Part shown: positions 27,531 through 35,255 of the stretch, piece by piece
How the letters are laid out: each line of letters begins with the position of its first letter
Numbering within the stretch: the first letter of the stretch is position 1
Source: Lachnospiraceae bacterium
GTDB taxonomy: Bacteria; Bacillota; Clostridia; Lachnospirales; Lachnospiraceae
Direction: 5' to 3'
Assembly: GCA_021205225.1 (NCBI GenBank)
Contig: JAJPXX010000210.1
Coordinates: 1-35,255, forward strand
Length of the DNA: 35,255 nucleotides
Translations under genes and position numbers: made by a program
The notes under the pieces: model-generated
Told to the model about the DNA's origin: nothing
The model's database searches: none
Seen by the model: the letters and a program-made list of their open reading frames with translations, nothing else

Positions 27531-29396
27531 ATGCGAAAATTAGCATTAAGTGACGAAATATTGCTTTCCGTTGAGAAGCCGGCCCGCTATATCGGCGGCG
27601 AAATCAACGCAGTGATGAAAAATAAAAATGAGATAGACATCCGCTTTGCGATGTGCTTTCCCGATGTCTACGAGATCGGTATGTTCCATTTAGGAATCCA
27701 GATTCTGTATGATATGTTCAATAAAAGGAAGGATGTCTGGTGTGAGCGCGTCTATTCGCCGTGGGTGGATCTGGATAAAATCATGCGGGAACAGAGCATT
27801 CCCCTTTTTGCTCTGGAATCTCAGGAGCCGATCCGGGATTTTGATTTTGTGGGCATTACCCTGCAGTATGAAATGTGCTATACCAACGTATTGCAGATTC
27901 TGGATCTGGCGCAGATACCTCTGCGCGCGTCGGAACGCAATGAACAGGATCCGCTTGTGATCGGCGGTGGTCCCTGCGCTTATAATCCGGAACCATTAGC
28001 GCCCTTTTTTGATCTGTTTTATATCGGTGAAGGAGAGACCGTCTATGACGCTTTGTTTGACCTATATAAATGCTGCCGCGAAAGTGGGGTGTCACGGAAG
28101 GAGTTTCTGCATCAGGCGGCGAAAATTCCGGGTATCTATGTACCATCCTTATATGATGTGACCTACAAGGAAGACGGTACGATTGCGTCTTTCCTGCCAA
28201 ATGAACCGGATATCCCCGCTGTGATTGAGAAGCAGGTCGTTATGGATATGACGGATGCTCCCTATCCGGAAAAACCAGTCGTCCCATATATGAAAGTGAC
28301 TCAGGATCGCGTGGTTCTGGAGATTCAGCGTGGGTGTATCCGCGGCTGCCGCTTTTGTCAGGCAGGCATGATTTACCGTCCGCTGCGGGAACGGAGCCTG
28401 GAATGCCTGAAAGAGCATGCCGCACGAATGCTGGAGGCTACAGGCCAGGAAGAGATTTCCCTCAGTTCGCTGAGTTCCAGTGATTACAGTGAACTGAAAG
28501 GGATTGTGACATATTTAATTGATGAATTTGGCAGTCAGAATATCAATATCTCCCTTCCCTCTCTGCGCATTGACGCTTTCTCTCTTGATGTGATGGGGAA
28601 GATACAGGATGTGCGCAAAAGCAGTCTGACCTTCGCCCCGGAGGCAGGGTCGCAGCGGATGCGAAATGTGATCAACAAGGGGCTGACGGAGGAAGTGATT
28701 TTGCAGGGGGCTGACGAAGCCTTTCAAGGCGGCTGGAATAAAGTCAAGCTTTATTTTATGCTTGGCCTGCCTCTGGAGACGGACGAGGACCGGACGGAGA
28801 TCGCGCACCTTGCGGATAAGATTGCCCGCACCTATTATGAGCTGCCAAAAGAAGAACGCAACGGAAAATGCCAGATCACGGTCAGCACTTCCTTTTTCGT
28901 CCCAAAGCCTTTTACACCTTTCCAGTGGGCTTCCATGCATCCAATGGGGGATTATCTGGGCTTTGCGAAGACAGTCAATCACGAAATCAAGGATATGCTG
29001 AATCATAAAAGCATCCGTTATAACTGGCACCAGGCAGATGTCACACTGCTGGAAGGGGTATTTGCCCGCGGTGACCGCAGGATCGCAGATGTGATCGAGA
29101 ACGCCTATCGAAACGGCGCACTCTACGATGCCTGGACGGAATTCTGGAATTATGACCGCTGGCTGTCCGCGTTTGCGCATACCGGTATTGATATGGATTT
29201 CTATACGCTTCGAGAACGGTCACTGGATGAAATTTTCCCCTGGGACTTCATTCACATTGGTGTGACGAAAGAATTTTTGAAAAAAGAATGGAAGAAAGCG
29301 CAGGTAGCAGAGGTGACGCCAAATTGCCGCCAACAATGTTCCGGCTGCGGCTCACGCTGCTATGGAGGAGGTGTCTGTGTTGAAAGTAAGGGTTAG
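27531..29396 (+). CDS. TIGR03960-family B12-binding/radical SAM protein
   Basis: PARYIGGEINAVMK, FCFPDVYEIGMFHLG-type start, VLEIQRGCIRGCRFCQAGMIYRP (CxxxCxxC motif), SLSSLSSSDYSEL, C-terminal Cys-rich CRQQCSGCGSRCYGGGVC. Confidence 0.93.
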   Translation: MRKLALSDEILLSVEKPARYIGGEINAVMKNKNEIDIRFAMCFPDVYEIGMFHLGIQILYDMFNKRKDVWCERVYSPWVDLDKIMREQSIPLFALESQEPIRDFDFVGITLQYEMCYTNVLQILDLAQIPLRASERNEQDPLVIGGGPCAYNPEPLAPFFDLFYIGEGETVYDALFDLYKCCRESGVSRKEFLHQAAKIPGIYVPSLYDVTYKEDGTIASFLPNEPDIPAVIEKQVVMDMTDAPYPEKPVVPYMKVTQDRVVLEIQRGCIRGCRFCQAGMIYRPLRERSLECLKEHAARMLEATGQEEISLSSLSSSDYSELKGIVTYLIDEFGSQNINISLPSLRIDAFSLDVMGKIQDVRKSSLTFAPEAGSQRMRNVINKGLTEEVILQGADEAFQGGWNKVKLYFMLGLPLETDEDRTEIAHLADKIARTYYELPKEERNGKCQITVSTSFFVPKPFTPFQWASMHPMGDYLGFAKTVNHEIKDMLNHKSIRYNWHQADVTLLEGVFARGDRRIADVIENAYRNGALYDAWTEFWNYDRWLSAFAHTGIDMDFYTLRERSLDEIFPWDFIHIGVTKEFLKKEWKKAQVAEVTPNCRQQCSGCGSRCYGGGVCVESKG

Positions 29397-30093
29397 GTTT
29401 TCAAAAAAAGGAAGTATGAAATTCATCGGGCATCTCGACGTGATGCGTTATTTTCAGAAGCTGCTCCGGCGTGCCGAAATTGGCGTTGCTTTTACCGAAG
29501 GCTTCAATCCTCACATGATTATGTCTTTTGCCTCTCCTCTTGGCATCGGACTTACGAGCGATGCGGAATATATGGATATTGAACTGCTTTCTCCGATTTC
29601 TTCGGAAGAAGCAATCAAAAGGATGAATCAGGCCGGAACGGAGGAGCTTAAGGTCACGGGTTTTGTACAGATACCGGAAGGAAAGGCGGATAAAGCCATG
29701 ACACTTGTCGCCGCGGCGGATTATACCGTTCGCTTTCGCGCCGGACATGAACCGGCAGTTGACTGGAAAAACAGCCTGGCGGATTATTTTGGCAGAGAAG
29801 CGATTCCAGTTATGAAAAAGACGAAGCGTTCAGAGAAGGAAGTAGATATCCGACCAATGATTTATGAGTGGCTATTCCAGGACGAAACTGTCTTTTTGAA
29901 GCTTGCGTCCGGAAGCGTATCAAACCTGAAGCCGGAGCTGGTCATGGATACGTACCTGAAAAGCCTTGGTATTGAACCGGATCCGTTCGCGTATGAGATC
30001 AACCGTTGTGAAATCTATGCGGATCTGGGGAAAGAGAACTGCCGAAAACTGGTTTCTCTGTACGAGCTTGGCAGGGAAATATTGTCTGCGTAA
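29380..30093 (+). CDS. TIGR03936-family protein (DUF2344), probable TTG start
   Basis: (M)KVRVRFSKKGSMKFIGHLDVMRYFQKLLRRAEIGVAFTEGFNPHMIMSFASPLGIGLTSDAEYMDIEL. TTG at 29380 follows GGAGGAG (29364-29370); track ORF opens at ATG 29362. Confidence 0.88.
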   Translation: MKVRVRFSKKGSMKFIGHLDVMRYFQKLLRRAEIGVAFTEGFNPHMIMSFASPLGIGLTSDAEYMDIELLSPISSEEAIKRMNQAGTEELKVTGFVQIPEGKADKAMTLVAAADYTVRFRAGHEPAVDWKNSLADYFGREAIPVMKKTKRSEKEVDIRPMIYEWLFQDETVFLKLASGSVSNLKPELVMDTYLKSLGIEPDPFAYEINRCEIYADLGKENCRKLVSLYELGREILSA

Positions 30094-30238
30094 AGAAAAT
30101 CTTAAAATTATTTTTTATTTCATAACTTGCCTAAATAATGCGGCTCTAAAGAAACTGGTCGGTTCGAAAAAGTTAACGGCGGTCACGTACTACAAGAATA
30201 CTGCAGCAAACAGGAAAAAATACCTGAAATAGCATTTT

Positions 30239-30266
30239 AGCCCCGGAATATGCCGGGGCTGATTTT
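30239..30266 (+). terminator. Hairpin terminator between convergent genes
   Basis: AGCCCCGG (30239-30246) / CCGGGGCT (30253-30260) followed by GATTTT; only a short T stretch. Confidence 0.6.
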
Positions 30267-31707
30267 AAGCGTGCGGAATATTGGTAAATTCGGAGATTTC
30301 CCGGTTGATGGTAACCAGGTCATTTGTTGTCAAATCATGGATGGAAGAATGACCTGTGATCCGGGCGAACATCTTCAGTTCTTCCAGTGACACATTAAGA
30401 AAATTCGCCACCCGCATAGCAGCCGCATCGACATCCAGCCGGGTTTGCAGGGCTTTATCCTGCGTGGCGATGCCAACCGGGCAGTTCCCGCTGCCGCAGA
30501 TTCGGTATTGCTGACAGGCTGCCGCAATCAGTGCAGCACTTGCGATGGCAACTGCGTCTGCACCCATGGCAAGGGCTTTGGCAAAATCAGATGATACCCG
30601 CAGCCCGCCGGTAATTATTAGGGAGATATCAGAATGGACAGAATTTAAATACTTCCGCGCACGGTACAACGCATAAATCGTCGGGACGGATGTGGCTTCC
30701 CGCAAAAGGAGCGGGCTTGAACCGGTTGCACCGCCGCGTCCGTCGATTGTAATGAAATCCGGGCCTGCATAGGTGCAGTATTCCAGGTCACGTTCGATCC
30801 GGCCGGCTGCGATTTTAATCCCAATCGGGCGTCCGCCGGAACGTTCCCGAAGCATGTCGACCATAGTCTTTAAATCCTCCTTCGACTGCAGCTCTGGGAA
30901 CCTGCTTGGACTCTGGATGTCCCTGCCTGGTTCTTTCCCGCGAATGGCCGCTACTTCCTCCGTCACTTTTTCACCAGGGAGATGGCCGCCCATGCCCGGC
31001 TTCGTTCCCTGGCCAATTTTGATCTCAATGGCATCGCTTGATTTTAAATTCTCGTCCGTTACGCTGTATTTGTTTGGTACATATTCGAAAATATATTTAC
31101 AGGCATTTTCTTTTTCTTCCGGGAGAATGCCGCCTTCCCCACTACAAGTGGCAGCTTTAGCCATACGGGCTCCTTTGGCAAGGGCTGTTTTTGCTTCTTT
31201 TGACAATGCCCCAAATGACATATGGGAGATGTAGACAGGATTTTCCAGAACCATGGGCTTTTGGGCATTCTTTCCGATTACGGTCGTGGTACAAACCGGG
31301 GCGTCATCGTCAAGGGGCGGCGGGTTTAGCTGTGCACCGAGAATCAGGATATCGTCCCAGCCGGGCATAGGCATCCGGGTACCCATAGCGTCGCTGATGG
31401 ATCTGCCTGACACAGCCATCTGGTGGATTTCTGCCATATAGCGACATTCCGGGTCGCGGCGGGTAAAGGCTGGGTCATAGCTTAAATTCGCTGTCATGTC
31501 AGTCTGAACTGATGCGTTGCCTGAATAAATGGAACCTGTCACCGGCGCTTCCTTTGTGGTCGGGGCGGCAGGTTCGTAGTCCTCAATTAATTCAAAGAGA
31601 TCCGCTGGTTGCAGGCAGGCCGGGCATTCCTTTAATTCTGAAAACGGAACGGCTTCTTTTGACTCATCGTAAATGTATCCGCAGATACTGCATCTGTAAA
31701 CACTCAT
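30265..31707 (-). CDS. Glutamate synthase (GltB2/FMN-binding) domain protein with N-terminal rubredoxin-like domain
   Basis: N-terminus YRCSICGYIYDESKEAVPFSELKECPACLQP; core YISHMSFGALSKEAKTALAKGARMA, EIKIGQGTKPGMGGHLPGEKV, DFITIDGRGGATGSSP, YRICGSGNCPVGIATQD. Confidence 0.9.
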   Translation of the reverse strand: MSVYRCSICGYIYDESKEAVPFSELKECPACLQPADLFELIEDYEPAAPTTKEAPVTGSIYSGNASVQTDMTANLSYDPAFTRRDPECRYMAEIHQMAVSGRSISDAMGTRMPMPGWDDILILGAQLNPPPLDDDAPVCTTTVIGKNAQKPMVLENPVYISHMSFGALSKEAKTALAKGARMAKAATCSGEGGILPEEKENACKYIFEYVPNKYSVTDENLKSSDAIEIKIGQGTKPGMGGHLPGEKVTEEVAAIRGKEPGRDIQSPSRFPELQSKEDLKTMVDMLRERSGGRPIGIKIAAGRIERDLEYCTYAGPDFITIDGRGGATGSSPLLLREATSVPTIYALYRARKYLNSVHSDISLIITGGLRVSSDFAKALAMGADAVAIASAALIAAACQQYRICGSGNCPVGIATQDKALQTRLDVDAAAMRVANFLNVSLEELKMFARITGHSSIHDLTTNDLVTINREISEFTNIPHA

Positions 31708-31780
31708 TTTTATCCTCCCTTCGTCCTTTGAAAATGAAAAATTATCGGTTTTTTAATTTCAAAATTTCCTTCTATATCAC

Positions 31781-31809
31781 ATTTTGCCGTACAGGACTGA
31801 AAATGTCAA
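31781..31809 (-). promoter_or_regulatory. Sigma-A-type promoter for the rubredoxin-GltB2 gene
   Basis: On the minus strand: TTGACA (31809-31804), 17-nt spacer, CAAAAT (31786-31781). Confidence 0.55.
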
Positions 31810-32026
31810 GTAATTTCAAATTACAAATTTAAAAATACTATACTATTGTTGCAAGTCAGAACCACGCGAGGAAGTAATAATTTTAAAAGCCACGACAAAT
31901 ATCACCCATTTTAATCGTCGAAGATGCAGTTGTTACACATTATGCTGCTATCATATGCAATGCTTGCTATTTTTCTTCGTTCATGATACCATGTTTAAAA
32001 ATTAATAATTACAAAGGAGGCTCCCA

Positions 32027-32545
32027 ATGGATTTTTTAACACTCGCTTCTGCGCGGTATTCCTGCCGCAAATTTAAACCAGAGCATTTGAAGCAATCAGA
32101 TCTTGACGTTATCCTTCGTGCAGGCCAGCTTGCACCAACTGCCACCAATGCCCAGCCGCAACATATCCTTGTCTTGAATACAGACGAAGACTGCGCAAAG
32201 CTGAAGGAATGCTCTGCATCGCAAAGCCATGCCCCGACAGCCGTGCTTGTCTGCTATGACAAGACAAAATGCTGGACCCGCTCTTACGATGGAAAGAAGA
32301 GTGGGGAAGTGGATGCTGCTATTATTACTACCCATATGATGCTTGCAGCTGCCGAAATCGGGGTTGGTTCTGTATGGGTTATGTCTTTTGATCCAGAGAA
32401 GACCCGCTCCGCTTTAAATCTTCAGGAAGAATATGAACCGGTCGCTTTCCTGATGATGGGATACCCTGCGGAGGATGCAGTTCCCACATCACGGCATACA
32501 GACAGGCTTGCTCTGGAAGAAACCGTTTCTTACGGTTCTTTTTAA
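32027..32545 (+). CDS. Nitroreductase family protein
   Basis: DFLTLASARYSCRKFKPEHLKQSDLDVILRAGQLAPTATNAQPQHILVL; AAAGGAGG RBS upstream. Confidence 0.9.
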   Translation: MDFLTLASARYSCRKFKPEHLKQSDLDVILRAGQLAPTATNAQPQHILVLNTDEDCAKLKECSASQSHAPTAVLVCYDKTKCWTRSYDGKKSGEVDAAIITTHMMLAAAEIGVGSVWVMSFDPEKTRSALNLQEEYEPVAFLMMGYPAEDAVPTSRHTDRLALEETVSYGSF

Positions 32546-32725
32546 ATCATTATTCTTGAAGCCCACTGTGAAGCATCGTCTTTTAAACTAAGCAAAAACA
32601 AAACCATACAAAACTCTGACTCATTCCAGAAATATGGCCAAAATCGGCCTGTATTTGGAATGAGTTGATATTTTAGGGTGAGAAAATTGCAATTCATTCT
32701 CATCCAGAAAATGCAGGAGAAATAT

Positions 32726-35194
32726 ATGCCGGATAAAATCATAATACGCGGAGCGAAAGTACATAACCTCAAAAACATAGATGTAGATGTGCCGCTTGGA
32801 AAAATTGTCGGGATCTGCGGCGTTTCCGGATCCGGGAAATCGTCCCTTGCCCTTGGGGTGCTGTACGCCGAGGGCTCCCGGAGATACCTGGAATCCCTCT
32901 CCACATACACGCGCAGGCGTATGACGTTTGCCTCGAAAGCGGATGTTGATGAAGTGCTGTACGTGCCAGCAGCACTTGCCCTGCGGCAGCGGCCGGGTGT
33001 ACCAGGGATCCGGAGTACATTTGGCACTGGTACGGAACTTTTAAATAGCCTCCGGCTTATGTTCTCCCGCCTGGCTAGCCACAGGTGTCCGAACGGCCAT
33101 TATGTCCAGCCATCTTTGGCCGTGGCTGCGGGGCAGGAGCTTGTCTGCCCGGAATGCGGCGAACACTTTTTCGCGCCTTCGGCAGAGGAACTCGCGTTTA
33201 ACTCGCAGGGCGCATGCGAATGCTGTGACGGCACAGGGACAATCCGGATTGTCGATGAGTCCACCCTTGTCCCGGATGATTCGCTTACCATAGATGAGGG
33301 CGCTGTCCTTCCCTGGCAGACCCTCATGTGGTCACTGATGAAAGATATTGCACGGGAAATGGGTGTACGGACGGATATCCCATTTAAGGAGCTGACTGAA
33401 AAAGAAAAGGATATTGTATTCCATGGCCCGGCTGAGAAAAAACACATCATTTATCAGAATAAGACAAATGGGGCAGCCGGGGAAATGGATTTTACATATT
33501 TTAATGCAACTTATACCGTTGAAAATGCGCTTTCCAAAGTAAAAGACGAGAAGGGAATGAAGCGGGTCGAAAAATTCCTCCGGCAGGACATATGCCCCAA
33601 ATGCCATGGTACAAGGCTCTCGGATACAGCCAGGGCTCCTCTGCTTTGCGGCATTACACTTGCGGACGCCTGCAGGATGACTCTGGAAGACCTGACAAAA
33701 TGGGTGAAAGGTGTCCCGGAGTTTTTGCCAGAAGAAATGAGACCGATGGCGGAAAGCATCTGTGAGTCTTATTTTGTCGTTGCAAAACGCCTTCTGGAAC
33801 TTGGCCTTGGCTATCTTACTTTAGACCGGGCAGCATCGACACTCTCTACTGGCGAACGACAGAGGATGCAGCTTGCCCGTGCAGTCCGAAACCGTACAAC
33901 GGGAGTCATGTATATCCTGGATGAGCCATCGATCGGCCTGCACCCGCACAATATCGCAGGCTTAAATTCCGTTATGCATGACCTGGTCACTGATGGGAAC
34001 TCGGTAATCCTGGTTGACCATGACACGCAGATCTTGTCGGAAGCAGACTGGCTGATCGAAATGGGACCAGATGCAGGCGTAAAAGGCGGCACCGTCATAG
34101 CTGAAGGTAATCTGGAAGCAATTAAAAAATCAAATGCTTCCCAGATTGCCCCATTCTTTTCACGGAAAAAAGTATTGAACCGCAAATACGAGGGCTGCCT
34201 GTTTGCAAACGGCGAAATCCATTTGGCAACCAATGCAATCCATACAGTCAAGCCGCTTGATGTCCGGATTCCAAAAGGCAGGCTTACCGTCGTAACCGGC
34301 GTCTCAGGTTCCGGTAAGACCACCATGGTTCTGGAAAGCCTTGTCCCTGGGTTGCAGGCATTAATAGATGGCAGGAAATACCCTGAGAGCGTTTCTTTGC
34401 TGGAAACACAGGGCATCAGCCATGTGAAGCTCATTGACGCAACCCCGATCGGAATCAACGTCCGTTCTACCGTGGCTACGTATGCGGATGTACACGATGA
34501 ACTGAGGAAACTGTATGCCCGCCAGTCCGCAGCAAAAGAAAAAGGCTATAAGGCCGGGGATTTTTCCTACAATACAGGCAGGCTCCGCTGCCCAGTATGC
34601 GATGGGACAGGGGAAATTGACCTCGACGTGCAGTTCCTCCCGGATGTGACAATCCCCTGTACCGCATGCCGCGGGAAACGCTACAGCAAGAATGCAGAAC
34701 AGATCTTATGGAAGAACCATGAAGGAAACAGCTATTCCCTTCCACAACTGATGGATATGGATATTAATACAGCTTTGGAAGTATGCTGCGGGATAAAATC
34801 GGTAGCTCCAAAGCTGAAAATTCTGCAAGACTTAGGACTTGGCTACCTTACCCTTGGAGAAGAAACCCCTGGGCTGTCCGGCGGCGAAGCGCAGCGGCTG
34901 AAGCTCGCCAGCGAGCTTGGCAGGAAACAGTGCGATTCCGTTTTTGTCTTCGATGAGCCTACAATTGGCCTGCATCCTCTGGATATACAGACTCTACTCA
35001 AAGTATTTGACAGCCTGATTGCAAACGGGGCAACTGTTGTAGTCATTGAGCATGACCTGGATGTAATACGCTCATCGGATTATGTCATTGACATGGGACC
35101 AGGAGGCGGGGAAGCCGGCGGTCAGATAGTGGCGAGCGGGACACCGATGGAGATAAAGAATAACCCTCAAAGTATCACAGGGAGGTACATATGA
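32726..35194 (+). CDS. UvrA-like ABC ATPase (short UvrA paralogue)
   Basis: IIIRGAKVHNLKNIDVDVPLGKIVGICGVSGSGKSSLALGVLYAEGSRRYLESLSTYTRRRM; two ABC signatures (LSTGERQRMQLARAV, LSGGEAQRLKLASEL); Zn-type CPxC motifs. About 822 aa from Met 32726 (RBS AGGAGA). Confidence 0.9.
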   Translation: MPDKIIIRGAKVHNLKNIDVDVPLGKIVGICGVSGSGKSSLALGVLYAEGSRRYLESLSTYTRRRMTFASKADVDEVLYVPAALALRQRPGVPGIRSTFGTGTELLNSLRLMFSRLASHRCPNGHYVQPSLAVAAGQELVCPECGEHFFAPSAEELAFNSQGACECCDGTGTIRIVDESTLVPDDSLTIDEGAVLPWQTLMWSLMKDIAREMGVRTDIPFKELTEKEKDIVFHGPAEKKHIIYQNKTNGAAGEMDFTYFNATYTVENALSKVKDEKGMKRVEKFLRQDICPKCHGTRLSDTARAPLLCGITLADACRMTLEDLTKWVKGVPEFLPEEMRPMAESICESYFVVAKRLLELGLGYLTLDRAASTLSTGERQRMQLARAVRNRTTGVMYILDEPSIGLHPHNIAGLNSVMHDLVTDGNSVILVDHDTQILSEADWLIEMGPDAGVKGGTVIAEGNLEAIKKSNASQIAPFFSRKKVLNRKYEGCLFANGEIHLATNAIHTVKPLDVRIPKGRLTVVTGVSGSGKTTMVLESLVPGLQALIDGRKYPESVSLLETQGISHVKLIDATPIGINVRSTVATYADVHDELRKLYARQSAAKEKGYKAGDFSYNTGRLRCPVCDGTGEIDLDVQFLPDVTIPCTACRGKRYSKNAEQILWKNHEGNSYSLPQLMDMDINTALEVCCGIKSVAPKLKILQDLGLGYLTLGEETPGLSGGEAQRLKLASELGRKQCDSVFVFDEPTIGLHPLDIQTLLKVFDSLIANGATVVVIEHDLDVIRSSDYVIDMGPGGGEAGGQIVASGTPMEIKNNPQSITGRYI

Positions 35195-35255
35195 CAGAAA
35201 CCATCAGAAAATCATAATGGAAGACCTGGATATCGTTGGAAATATATATACAGAC

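Noticed and set aside
30150-30180. GGTTCGAAA resembling a tRNA T-loop
   Set aside because: No flanking stem complementarity, acceptor or anticodon arms; segment reads better as a protein frame.

Overview
Chromosomal window of a spore-forming, Lachnospiraceae-like clostridium (taxonomy inferred from protein flavour and gene order). Mostly housekeeping genes: an alpha/beta SASP, a CaCA antiporter, rsmD-coaD plus a coiled-coil protein, a ylbJ-like membrane protein, an M23 peptidase, a small alarmone synthetase, an RsmF-type methyltransferase, a HAD hydrolase, a YgiQ radical SAM protein, an unknown membrane protein, an RluA-type pseudouridine synthase, recU, and a partial his operon (hisZ-G-D-B-IE). 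Accessory content: a secreted HEETH protein, a ~6.6 kb CnaB-repeat surface protein with an SPKTG anchor, an RNase E/G lacking the Zn-link end, a radical SAM/DUF2344 pair, a rubredoxin-glutamate synthase-domain fusion, a nitroreductase and a short UvrA paralogue. No CRISPR, tRNA, rRNA or transposase was recognised. The best leads are: (1) a SASP gene that appears to start at ATT; (2) a degenerate HisA/HisF-like domain fused to HisIE; (3) a hairpin-rich leader before the CnaB adhesin; (4) an uncharacterised secreted protein with HExxH and a downstream NExxAY; (5) a strong terminator hairpin embedded in the end of the convergent ylbJ-like gene. I found no convincing wholly new multi-gene system. 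All family calls come from motif recognition without database searches.
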